Shown one piece after another: positions 31,169 through 42,500 of a stretch of 64,000 nucleotides of DNA. Every line of letters starts with the position of its first letter. Within the stretch, counting starts at the first letter, position 1. The DNA is from Drechmeria coniospora. Taxonomy: Eukaryota; Ascomycota; Sordariomycetes; Hypocreales; Ophiocordycipitaceae. The stretch covers positions 62,001 through 126,000 of the forward strand of contig NC_054389.1 in NCBI RefSeq assembly GCF_001625195.1, in the 5' to 3' direction. A program made the position numbers and the translations under genes. The notes below the pieces were generated by a model that saw only the letters and a list, made by a program, of their open reading frames with translations, was not told the DNA's origin and did not search any database.

Positions 31169-34100
31169 GATGCCGGTGGCGAGCGTCGGCCGGGCGTCGG
31201 CGGTGGAATTCGCGCAGGAGGTGGAGTCAAGCCCGAGGCGGCCGGTTTGCCCAACTGCGCATCGTCCTCTCGCTTCGGCGGCCGGTCGGGCGGATGCATC
31301 GACGCTCCGAACGAGCCTACGCGTCGACAGCAGCCTCGCCACGAGGGCTCGGGCAGGGCATGGGCGGACGGACGAGGCGACTCTGGCGGCGACGAGACGG
31401 TTGGCCCGCGCTCGAGATGCGGAAGCGTGGCCCGCGGTCGTCGGGGAGCGGGCGCGTGGAAGGCGGGAGGGGCGACGCGGACGAGGCAGACCGACGGCGA
31501 GTCTGTGAAGGGGGAGAGAGAGAGATGGCCGGGCTCGCGGCTCGAAGCATCGATGCGTCGTGTGCTGGTGACAACGGTGGTACCCACTTTCCACCGACGG
31601 CGCAGGCAGGGACGGCAAGGCACCGTGCGGCAGAATGCACCGCACACTGTAGGTTGGTCGGTGTATTCCTCGGTCTGCCTGGACGACAATGCTGGTTGCG
31701 CGCCCCCAAACAGGCTCAGGGCGGCGGACCAACTCCTGGCGCGTCCTTGGAAGCATCGCGTCGACCATGGCCGGAGGGTGCAGACGTCCTCGGGCACCCA
31801 AGTGCGGTGCACTTGCGAACCATGCCACGGGTAGGGTAGGTATTAGTCGGGTGATGGGAAGAGTTGCTGCGAACCTTGCTGCCGACAGCTCACCAGCACC
31901 AAGGTACAGTGGTCGGCACCCACTGGGTCGTCCCCGGTACGGCGGACCCGATGCCAGCGCAAGCCAGGACGATGGGCCCCCGCTCGCGTCCACCGATGCT
32001 CGCACAGTACGGCAGCTTTGCCCTGCAAAGTAAGAGCTCAGGCGCCGACGAGCAAGTAATAATTAATGCACTCTGCAAGTGCTAGGCACACAGTTTACCT
32101 GCGTACCTGCAGCACAAGTGCTCCGTCGGTGGTGGTGACTCCGTCGGTGGTGGTGAGCCAGCCATGCCAGCACTGCGGAGCGGCAAGCACGTACGCGCAA
32201 GCCTCTTTGGTCTCGTTGTGACAACCAACACGGCGTGCCTCGATAGCACCGTCGGCGGCCAGTCATGGCAAAGCTGCTGGCGAGGCGACGATGTAATTAT
32301 ACGGCACCCAAGGTGGGGAGGAGCGCCTGCAGTTGTGCTGCCTTGATGGGCGCCAAATGAGATGGATGTTGGCGCACAAGTCCTGGGGCACCTGGTCAGA
32401 ACCTCACCGTCCGTCTCCCTTGACCCAATTCCACTCGGTTCCATCAAGCCACTGTAGGAAGTGGAAGAGGATCAGCTTGTCCCCTCCAGAGCAGGCGCGT
32501 GCCCCCTAGAGGGCAGGAAGACAATCCGCTTGACGAATATGAACAACATGAAAAGATGAAGCCACCAGTAAGAAGGTGGACAGATGGACAAGCCGAAAGG
32601 CAGGCAGGCAAGCAGGCGAGCTGGCAGGCAAGCAGGCGAGCTGGCAGGCAAGCGGGCAGCACTGACGAGCAGGCAGGCAAGCAGGCGAGCAGGCAAGCTG
32701 GCAACGCTGACAGGCAGGCGAGCAGGCAAGCAGGCAAGCAGGCAAGCAGGCAAGCAGGCAAGCAGGCGAGCAGGCGAGCGGGCAAGCTGGCAAGCAGGCG
32801 AGCTAGCAAGCAGGCGAGCAGACGAGCAGGCAAGCAGGCGAGCAGGCGAGCAGGCGAGCGGGCGAGCGGGCGAGCGGGCAAGCAGACGAGCAGGCAAGCT
32901 GGCAAGCAGGCGAGCAGGCTGGCAGGCAGGCGAGCTGGCAAGCTGGCGAGCAGGCAAGCTGGCGAGCAGGCGAGCAGGCGAGCAGGCGAGCAGGCAAGCA
33001 GGCGAGCGGGCAAGCAGACGAGCAGGCAAACTGGCGAGCAGGCGAGCAGGCAAGCAGGCGAGCGGGCGAGCTGGCAAGCTGGCGAGCAGGCAAGCAGGCA
33101 AGCAGGCAGGCAAGCAGGCAAGCGGGCAAGCGGGCAAGCGGGCAAGCAGGCAAGCTGGCAGGCAAGCTGGTAACGCTGACAAGCAGGCTGGCGAGCAGAC
33201 GAGCGGGCAAGCATGGCAAGCTGGCAAAGCTGGCAAAGCTGGCAAAGCTGGCAAAGCTGGCAAAGCTGGCATGCAGGAAAACAAGAAAGCATGCAGGCAG
33301 GCAGGCAGGAAAGCAGGTGCTTGCTGTACGCAGGCTCGCAGGCTCGCAGGCAGGCATCACCCCGTTGCAAGGCAATGATAGGCAGGAGCTCGCCGCAGGC
33401 CAGAGGTGCAACTTGTCGGTAAAGGCGACAAGACAAGTTTGCCTACTAGGCACCTTTCCTGGCACCGCCGCACGAAATGGCTCCTGCCCCGGCAAGACAA
33501 AGGAGCAGTGGCAAGATGCGTCATGGACGAGATTTGCCGAAAGTATGGCGATAGGCAAGCACGCCACGGGCATCAAATGCGGCTTCGCCTCTCTCGTCCC
33601 TGCCTTCCGTCCACCGTCGGACAGCACGTGCCCACGCTGCCGCCACGCAGTCTCTTTCGCCGCTCCGTGTCGAGCACAAAGGGCGAGGACAGGCGAGAGA
33701 GAAGAGCGACGGCCGAGGGACAAGAAGCCATGCCACCCTCCGTAGACCCTCGTCCGTCTGGCCACGTCGACGCTCGCGGCCGTCCTTGACCCCCAGGCGC
33801 CGTGGCCGGCTGACACGTACCGGCCGCTGCGCTCGCAGGTCGTTCGTGAACAGTTGACCTTGCGAGGACGGCGCCGACGGGACGGGGCATCGTTGCCCTC
33901 GTGCGCCATGCAGACCTCGGCCGGCGTCGACGGGACGGGGGGTTGCTGGGCGTCATGGGTCTTGCCCGCCGGCGGAGCCAGCATCGTCCGTCCACGACAC
34001 GCAAGTACTTGGTCGTACGTGCAGGGGCCCCAGGGTTGGGTGGAAGCAGCAGGTCAACCGTTTGCTGGAGGGCACGCACATGGCACGCAGAGCGGCACGT

Positions 34101-35960
34101 CTGGCGAGGCAGAGGAGGCAATGCAGCGCAAGTACTCCGTACGTGTGCCCATTTGACACGGCGAGGCGACACGAACAGCCAGGTGTCCCGTACAGTCGAC
34201 AAATGGACATGCACGTACGGGGTAATTACAGTACTGGTCTGGCACTCTGCTCACGGGCTTGCATTGACCATGGGATGAAATATTCTCCGCATGATGCGCC
34301 GTAGCCCGTATGCTGCCTAGTCCATGTTGGCCCAGACGACGGGCGCACTGCCCATTGACGGGGGAGTCCGGAGTACAGTACGGAGTACTGCAAATGTACT
34401 TGCAGTATTATTACTCCGTACTCCGTACTTGCTCCGTATTAATGGTGCTCTGTAATGTAAGTAAGTACTTACTTATTACTTGTACTGGCAGTTTTTACCG
34501 GTTCCTGTTACCCTGCACATCGTTGGCTTGCTCCCTGGCACGTGACTGGCCTGTAATGGACCGTGGACGGCGCTGGGTGGGAAAGGTGACAGCTTGACAG
34601 TTTGACAGGGGCCAACACGGTCCAAAAATTGGCCGCACCACTCCCACCCCACCGGCAAATATAAGCAAGTATTATTACATGTACGGAATATTACTGTACG
34701 GAGTAATACTTGCAGTACTTACGGAGTACAGTACACCTACTCCATACTACTTACGTGTGCAAGACCTTCAGCACGCAAAATGTCAGCATGCAAAATGTCG
34801 ACGGGCAAAAAGGTGCCATCGGCACGCACACACTGGGCCCACCAACTCAACAGTAAGTGTACCTGCAATCCTGTACACACCCAGAAAGCCCAAAAGCCCA
34901 TGTGCCGCGAGCACTGCAAGTACAGAATTACACGTAGTACCTACTTGCACATGTATACAAGCACAGCAAGTACAGTACTGCAAGTTAGTAGGTACTTGTA
35001 CCCCGTACATGTGCAAGTACACCCGAGTACCTAGATACGGTGCTCCGTACTCCGTACCTATTTGTTGGAGATTCCCGCCATCAGGCCCTGCATCCTCCAT
35101 CTGGTGATGCTTCAACCGGCTCACTTCTACCCTCGACGCACTCTCCGCATCCGATCCATGTGCCGAGGTCAATCGTGCCATTATCCCGTCGAGAAGGGGG
35201 CGCATGCGTCCATGAGTGCTGTGCCATGGGAGACGGCGGCGAATGAAAACAAAAACAAGAAAAACGACATGGTCGACGCTGCCCTGAGTGACGCTGACGA
35301 TGCGGTACGGACATGCGTGCATACTTGCTGTGCGTCGGTGTACCTGTTGTGCATGTACCCAGTACGTGCAGGTCCGTCTTGCCGTTCCACCGCAGCATTT
35401 TGCACTGTAAGTACTTGCGCCCTGGCCAGCTGGGGCGTGCTGTGAGCCGCTCGTGCTTGTACACCGTGCGGCGAGGATGGCTGCGATTCCCTGGCGCGAG
35501 GTACTTACTTGCCGCTGAGGTACCGGCGTCGTGCAGCACGCTGTTACCGTGTACCGATGCCGCACGCGTAGCCCTCGTCCTGCGCAATCCTCGCCGCCGC
35601 AGGTACGTGCTGCGCGCCCGGCAGGCGCTGCCACTAGCAGGTACCGCCGCCAACGCTGGCGCTGGCATTCGTCGTGCCCGCCGTGAAATGAGCTGCCGCA
35701 CCCACCGGCAGCCTTCACCATTCCCCTTTTGCCGCTTCCTTTTTCTCCACTCGTCTTTCCCGTGGCTGGCCTCGCATATCCAGCAACCACCTCACTCACC
35801 CTCTGCCAACGGTCCGTCGTCCTCTCTCGTCAACCCGCCAGCCGCCGCTCGTGCATCGAACGCGCACCCAGCATTTGCCGTCTCGTCACCGACACCGCCC
35901 GCCGCAGTCCAAGGCAAACCCCCCGCTGCCTCGCGCCCCCGCCACCGCTCCGGCCAAAAC
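31169..35960. other. Large spacer dominated by tandem repeats and GTAC words
   Basis: The left part is the promoter side of the PROPPIN gene. From 32590 to 33290 lies an 8-bp satellite. From about 34360 to 35050 the sequence is dense in GTAC words such as actccgtactccgtacttgctccgta. The final 250 bases are the pyrimidine-rich leader of the septin gene. No gene is supported. The long open frames across the satellite are a by-product of its unit length. Confidence 0.5.
32590..33290. repeat. 8-bp satellite array, about 700 bp
   Basis: The array is built of caggcaag/caggcgag-type 8-mers with variants ctggcaag and gggcaagc. It ends in a run of gctggcaaa 9-mers at about 33214-33270. Because 8 is not a multiple of 3, translation cycles through frames, giving long Ala/Gly/Lys/Gln- or Leu/Pro/Ala/Cys-rich open frames on both strands that are not genes. 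Confidence 0.93.
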
Positions 35961-37776
35961 ATGTCGGCCCCCGCCGTAGGTGCCCTTCTTTTCTTCCCCA
36001 ACGACGACTCCTCCTCCTCCTCTCGCCGCCGTGGCCGTCGTCCGCGCCGCTCGACGGCCCGCTGCTCTGCCGACGGACCCTGCTGACGCGTGCCTCGCCC
36101 GACAGAAGATGATTCGCCGGAAGAAGAACGTGAAGAAGGGCATCCAGTTCTGCCTCATGGTCTGCGGCGCCTCTGGAACCGGTACGTCGTCCGTCCCCGG
36201 CCTCGCCGCCGCCCCGAGCACGCGCCTTTCGCCCCGGGCCCGCCTGCTGATGTGCCGCCCAGGCCGGACCACGTTCGTCAACACGCTCTGCGGCAAGGAC
36301 GTCCTCCTCCACAAGGACGCCGACGACGCCGGCGATGCTCACGTCGAGGAGGGTGTCAAGATCAAGCCCATCACCGTCGGTACGTAACCTCGCGTCCGCC
36401 GCCGCCCCGTCCCGTCCCGTCCCGTCACGCCTCGAACCGCCGCGGCAAGACATCTCGAGACCGCCGAGGCCGCCTGCCCCTCCGCTCACCACCCCCCGCT
36501 CCCCGGACAGTGCGGCAGCTGACGCGTTCCCGCAGAGCTCGAGCTGGACGAGGAGGGTACACGCATCTCGCTGACCATTGTCGACACGCCCGGCTTCGGC
36601 GATCAGATCGACAACGAGGCCAGGTAGGCTCGGCTCGACCCGCCTCCTCGACGGATGCGTCCCCGCTGACCCCGACGCAGCTTCGCCGAGATTGTCGGCT
36701 ACCTCGAGCGGCAGTACGATGACATCCTGGCCGAGGAGTCTCGCATCAAGCGCAACCCCCGCTTCCGGGACAACCGAGTCCACGCCATGCTCTACTTCAT
36801 CACCCCGACCGGCCATGGGTAGGCCCCGTCCCGTCGCGGCCCGATGGGCCCTCCGCTGACCGTGCCGTCCAGCCTGCGAGAGCTCGACATCGAGCTCATG
36901 AAGCGCCTCGCGCCCCGCGTCAACGTCATCCCCGTCATCGGACGTGCCGACTCCCTCACGCCGGCCGAGCTGGCCGAGTCCAAGAAGCTCGTCATGGAGG
37001 ACATTGAGCACTACCGAATCCCCGTCTACAACTTTCCCTACGACATCGAGGAGGACGACGAGGACACGGTCGAGGAGAATGCCGAGCTGCGGGGCCTCAT
37101 GCCCTTTGCCATTGTCGGCTCCGAGGACGTTGTCGAGATCGGCGGCCGCCGCGCCCGCGCCCGCCAGTATCCCTGGGGCATCGTCGAGGTCGACAACCCG
37201 CGTCACTCGGACTTTCTGGCCATCCGATCCGCCCTCCTCCACAGCCACCTGGCCGATCTCAAGGAAATCACGCACGACTTTCTCTACGAGAACTACCGCA
37301 CCGAGAAGCTGTCCAAGAGCGTCGACGGCACCCCCGGAAAGTGCGTCTCCCCCTCGCCCCTCGCCCCTCGCCCCTCGCCCCTCGCCCCTCGCCCCTCGCC
37401 CCTCGCCCCTCGCCCCTCGCCCCTCGCCCCTCGCCCCTCGCCCCTTGCCCCTTGCCCCTTGCCCCTTGCCCCTTGCCCCTTGCACCTTGCACCTTGCCCG
37501 CCCGCGGCCCTCGACGCTGACGACCGCAGCAGTGCCGACAGCTCCATGAACCCCGAGGACCTCGCCTCCCAGTCGGTCCGCCTCAAGGAGGAGCAGCTCC
37601 GGAGAGAGGAGGAGAAGCTCCGCGAGATCGAGCTCAAGGTGCAGCGCGAGATCAACGAGAAGCGACAGGAGCTGCTGGCCCGCGAGTCGCAGCTGCGCGA
37701 GATAGAAGCCCGCATGCAGCGCGAAGCCTCGCAGGCGGCCCCTTCGTCCGACGCCAACGGCGACCTCACCGAGTGA
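35961..37776 (+). CDS. aspA: Septin of the Cdc11/AspA class
   Basis: Seven exons, 35961-35975, 36106-36181, 36263-36379, 36536-36623, 36681-36818, 36873-37340 and 37530-37776, give 382 residues. Septins are GTP-binding proteins that assemble into filaments at septa, hyphal tips and branch points. Seen here: a polybasic start MIRRKKNVKKGIQF, P-loop GASGTGRTTF (split by intron 2), DTPGFGD (G3), GRADSLT in the G4 position (normally xKAD; here the Lys is Arg), and the septin unique element ending ARQYPWGIVEVDN. A C-terminal coiled coil follows (KEEQLRREEEKLREIELK and onward). Assignment to Cdc11/AspA rests on the KKGIQF start, RRKNPRF-like RNPRFRDNRVH and the coiled-coil sequence. The first exon encodes five residues only. 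Intron 6 is filled by a 7-bp repeat. Confidence 0.93.
37349..37497. repeat. 7-bp repeat filling a septin intron
   Basis: GCCCCTC units are repeated about a dozen times, then switch to GCCCCTT units and a few GCACCTT. The array occupies most of intron 6 (37341-37529) of the septin gene between a GTGCGT donor and a normal CTGAC branch sequence and CAG acceptor. Confidence 0.93.
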
Positions 37777-38554
37777 GGCCGCCACGACCGACACCCCGTC
37801 CTTGGGCGACGGCCTGCGAAGAAAAAAAGTGTCATGTTGGCCTATGTATTGCTCGACGCGTTGGTTCTGTACCGTTCCCATGGTGGGCGAGCGGCGGAGT
37901 GGGAGAGCATCCTCCCGGCCGCGGCGGGACGAGGTGGAATTTGTCCACCGGCCTGCCGCCCTGATGTATGCACGGCCGCGAGCTGTCCATGACGACGATG
38001 ACGGTGGGACGCCGGTGGGCGTTTGTGGGAGGCGCTGGCTGGAAGGAGGGTGGTAGGGCCGTACGGTCCGACCGACGCACGCCTACGCCTCCACGCTTTG
38101 TCTTGGTGCTATCATTTGTTCGCGGTCGGTCGTCATGCGCGCCGCCCGTTCGTTGCCCCCTTTCCCTAGCCGCTTAGTCGACTTTTTAATGCGAATTTTC
38201 AAGACGTCCGTCCTTTTGCTCGTGCCGCCGCCCAGCCAGGCGAGCTCGGCCAGGAAAGGCACCGCGGCGGCGAGCTGCGTGGGTGATGGGTGCCGCGGAG
38301 TGTCATGTCACGCCTCACTCGTCACGACGGCTGTGCCGGGTCGGGGAGATCACGGCACGGAAGGCATGAAATGTACTTGCATTTGCTACAGAGGGGATCG
38401 TGTTGGTAGGTACGACGACGGCATAGGAAACTAAAAGAGTATGAAAATGCCCTTCCGTCCAACCCCCCCAGGGCGAGCAGACAGATTCGGGCGAGCCCCA
38501 CGGAAACGGCGGCTCCGACCTCGGCGTGCGGGCTCGACGCGGACAGGGTGCCGT
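37777..38554. other. Intergenic region between convergent genes
   Basis: 3' flanks of the septin and BI-1 genes. No gene, repeat or motif of note was seen. Confidence 0.5.
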
Positions 38555-39583
38555 CTAGTTGTTGGACTGGCTGTTGAGGATGCGCAGGATGGCGAGGAAG
38601 AGGTTGATGATGTCGAGGTACAGGCTGATGGCGGCGGCAATCTCCTCCTCGACGTGGTGCTTGCGCAGGACGAGCTGCGTGTCGACGAGGATGTAGGCGC
38701 TGAAGAGGAGAGCGGCGACGCCGCCGTAGACGAGCTCGGCCGTCGAGCTGTAGGGGAAGAACATGGCCATGAAGCCGAAGAGGACGAGGCCCCAGAGGGC
38801 GCCGAAGAGGTAGGGCATCCACGAGGTGAAGTCGTACCTGGTCTGGCAGGCGAAGAGCGTGAGGAAGACGAAGAGGCCGGCGGTCAGGACGACGGCGTTG
38901 AGGACGATGGACGTCTTGTAGAAGGAAACGATGACGGACACGGTGTAGGCCTCGGCGAGGGTGAAGAGGGAGAGGAAGAGGAGATTGGTCGGGTACGACT
39001 TGCGCTTCCAGTAGGTCAGGCCCATGAAGACCATGGAACCGATGAGCTGCACGCACCGCCACGTCAGCAGGAGGAAGCGGCCTCGATCGGGCGAGGGGAC
39101 GACGCACGGATAGCCAGACGACGCCGGGGTGGCTCTGGATCCACGTCTTGTAGGACACGCTGAAGAAGGTGAGGGCGCTGACGGCGGCCGTGGCCATGAG
39201 CTGGACGGTGAGGATGGTGTAGACCTTGCGGATGAACTGATTTCGAATGTCGATGGTGGCTTCCGCCACGGAGCCGCCAAACTGCGACCAGGTCACGTCA
39301 GCCATGGGTTCCACGACGGGACGCGCACGCACTCGCCGGCCGTCGCCTCCTCGGGCGCCGGAGGGGGACGAGCGACTCGCTCGCGGGGGGTCGACGATAC
39401 CTTGAAGTCATCTGGCAGGTTGTCCTCGCTGCTGCGCGGCCCGCCGAACAGGCCCTGGGTCTCACCGCCGTTGGACGAAGACGAGGCGGCGGCGGCGGCG
39501 GGAGCGTAGGCGGGAGGTGCGTGGGTGAAGTCGTCGTCGCCGTCGTGCTGCGGCGCGGGCTGATACTTGGTCGTCGACGCCAT
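38555..39583 (-). CDS. Bax inhibitor-1/Lifeguard (TMBIM) family membrane protein
   Basis: Minus-strand exons 39583-39401, 39281-39108 and 39046-38555 give 282 residues. The first 70 or so are polar and Ala/Ser-rich. FGGSVAEATIDIRNQFIRKVY marks the entry to the domain, followed by seven closely spaced hydrophobic segments, including TAAVSALTFFSVS, VVLTAGLFVFLTLFACQT, FGALWGLVLFGFMAMFF and GGVAALLFSAYILVDTQLVL, then HHVEEEIAAAISLYLDIINLFLAILR. The YILVDTQ...DIINLF end is the family hallmark and includes the conserved Asp pair linked to pH-dependent calcium leak in this family. In fungi the family (Bxi1/Ybh3-like) acts in ER or vacuolar membranes in calcium and stress responses. It converges on the septin gene. 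Confidence 0.9.
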
Positions 39584-42500
39584 GATGGACGATGGGTTTT
39601 CCACACTCGGTCGGGGGGTCTTGCGATGGGATGCTCTCGGCGATGAAGAATGAACGAGAAGGCGGAAGGGCGAGATGGGGAGCGTCGAGTGTCGATGGGG
39701 AGCGTCGAGCGTCGATGGGGGATGTTTGGAAGCACGAGGAAGTGAATGGTCGAGAGAGGTTGTTGGATGACGACTGCCTATCTTGGTCGACGAAGCGTGC
39801 GGCGAGCATGTCATGCGGAAGGTGAGGCTGAGTGGGGGATGTTCGGCACGCCGGAGGGACTGTGGCGGTGCAGGTGGCATGAGTGGAGAAATCGCACGTC
39901 GATTGGATAGCTCGTCACAAATTGGTCGGGCCCTCTGCCAAGGTACCGGTACTTGGTGTGCTTGCTTGAACGGCACGGTTGTCATGTACCGAGTACTTGC
40001 ACTCCATCCAGTGCAAGTGCAGGCATTACTCACACAGCTACTGTACTGTATACGTACTGTACACGTACTGTACTTATGTACAGTACTTACTGTAGGTTCC
40101 AGTACTCCGTACTCCGTGTTAATTACTAGGACTCCGTACTCCGAAGATGTGCCCTGTATTTCCTCGCTGCAGTACTTGGATGACTACACCGTCAAGTACG
40201 GAGCGCAGTGCCAAAGTATTTGTACTGCACTATCACGAGGGTAAACCTGCATACTTGCCAGTGCTTGTATTAGCGGTCACCTTGTTGTAATACTTGCGGA
40301 GTACTTACCTAAGTACAGTACTACTTGAATTACCTAGCACCGAGTCCCCTGGTAATGCAACTACGGTTCGTACATGCCATGCCTGCGAGTCTTGTAATCA
40401 TGGCCAAATACTTCCTCCGCAAGGGGTACGGAGTAGTCGTGGCAAGCATGGCCGACGACGGCCTCTTGCTGAAGTGCAGGCACAGATGCAGATGGCAGTG
40501 TTCGAACCTGACGGGACGACGTCGTGGCACCCGTGGACGTGCCTTGCGACGGGCGAAACCGAGCCGGTTCGCACACAGGACGCCTAGCGACGGACTGTAC
40601 ACCTACAGTACTTGCTTGCACTTACGGAGGCCTTGCCTCTCCGCAGCGGCATCGAGCACACGGCGCAACCAATCATGGTTTTCTGTCGTCATCCTCTTCA
40701 TCCGAAAGGGTAGCTGCCACGTAGTCTTGCTCGAGCGGGACCATGCTTCGACGTTCCTTGCTCCCTGCTCCGCCGTACCCAGGCGAGACGGTCCCGCGAC
40801 GGCGGCACGGTCCCTGGTTCCAAAGGCTGGCGACGGCGGTCAGGCGTAGGCCTCTTCCACCATGATCACGCCAAGCCCATCCGCTCATGACGGGAAGAAA
40901 ATGTGCTTGTCCAGGCTGGTACCCAATTCCCTTTGACGGTTCGTGAGCGGGCGGGCTCTGGGGCAAGGGAGGCTACTCATGCCGGCGCCGGCGTAGGCAG
41001 CAGGTACTGTACTTTGGTGCTGGGTGGTTGGCGGTACCTCGGCACCAGTAGCGTGTGCCTTTGTGCGAGTAATACGGACAGTCCAGAGAAGTCTGCGGAG
41101 CATTCCTCCTAGGTGCCATCGTATCCGTGTGCCAAGGCGGCCAGGGGAAGTGTGACGGACTGACCGATACAAGTGTAAGTAGCGTGTATCATTGCGGATA
41201 TGAGAGCGAAGCGCAAGTCGTCCCATATCCTCTGTGGCCTAATTCCTCGTACATGGCATGGACAAGTGAGGTTGGCATATGCTCAGCAGCATCAACTGTA
41301 GGAGCACAAGCACACGTACTTGAGTACAAGCACTTACTGTACAAGGTGCGTACAGTACCGGATGTGCATGTACTTGCAACTGCAGCGCCGTGCAGTCAGT
41401 ACATGCTCAGTACTAGGTACTAGTATCAACTGTAGGCGCACAGCACACGTACAACTACTAGGTACCTAGCACTTACTGTTCAAGGTACCTACAGTACCGG
41501 ATGCGCATGCACTTACGACTGCAGCGCCGTGCAGACAGAACATGCTCAGTACAGTAGTATCAACTGTAGGAGCACAAGCACATGTACAAGCACTTAGTAC
41601 TGTGCAAGGTACAGTACCGGATGTGCATGTACTTGCAACTGCAGCGCCGTGCAGTCTGTACATGCTCAGTACTAGGTACCTAGTAGTATCAACTGGAGGA
41701 GCACAAGCACACGTACAACCACTTACTGTACCAGGTACCTACAGTACCGGATGCGCATGTACTTGCAACTGCAGCGCCGTGAAGACAGTACTTACATGCT
41801 CAGTAGTATCAACTGTAGGAGCACGAGCACATGTTCAAGCACTTAGTACTGTGCAAGGTACAGTACCGGATGTGCATGTACTTGCAACTGCAGCGCCATG
41901 CAGTCAGGAAATTCTCAGTAGTGTCAACTGTAGGGGCACGAGCACACGTACAAGCACTTGGTACCACAAGGTACTTGCAGTACCGGATGTGCATGTACTT
42001 ACAACTGCAGCGCCGTGCAGACAGTACATGCTCAGCAGTATCAACTGTAGGAGCACAAGCGCACGTACAAGCACTTGCTGCACAAGGTACTTACAGTACC
42101 GGATGTGCATGCACAACTGCAGCGCCGTGCAGTCAGTCTATGGGGGAGTTGCGCAGCTCCCCTCGAAGGTACCTCCATGCGCCGTCAACAGGACACCTTC
42201 AAATGCAGGGGGTGTACGAGCATGGCACAGCGTACGGCTGCATGTACAAGTACGTGTACTGACCTGTACGGAGAATAAATAAAGGAGCGAGTATTGGCAC
42301 TCACCGTCGATCCCCGTGTCGTACATGTACCTGCGAGTAAGTAGGTGTCTTGGTGCTAGGTATCACTTGAAGTTGTACGGAGTACTGTACTGTATGTAGC
42401 AATGACTTGGACGCCTTGCATGCTCCACCGTGCCAAAGTACAACTCCATGCAAGTACGGAGTACAAGTACTTAGTCGTGCAGTACACATGTAAGTACTTG

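Noticed and set aside
31052..32005. Long N-terminal extension of the PROPPIN protein upstream of 31168
   Set aside because: Only the part from Met 31168 resembles the family. The upstream in-frame sequence is low-complexity and not conserved-looking.
32444..33984. Very long Leu/Pro/Ala/Cys-rich or Gly/Arg/Lys-rich open frames on both strands
   Set aside because: They are the translation of an 8-bp satellite in successive frames. There is no start context, splice signal or family similarity.
36335..37549. Alternative frames across the septin gene, including a Pro/Ser-rich one
   Set aside because: They are shadows of the septin exons and of the 7-bp intron repeat.
41281..42140. CRISPR-like reading of the spaced repeats
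   Set aside because: The units are 110-140 bp of mostly shared sequence rather than short repeats with unique spacers, and the window is clearly eukaryotic.
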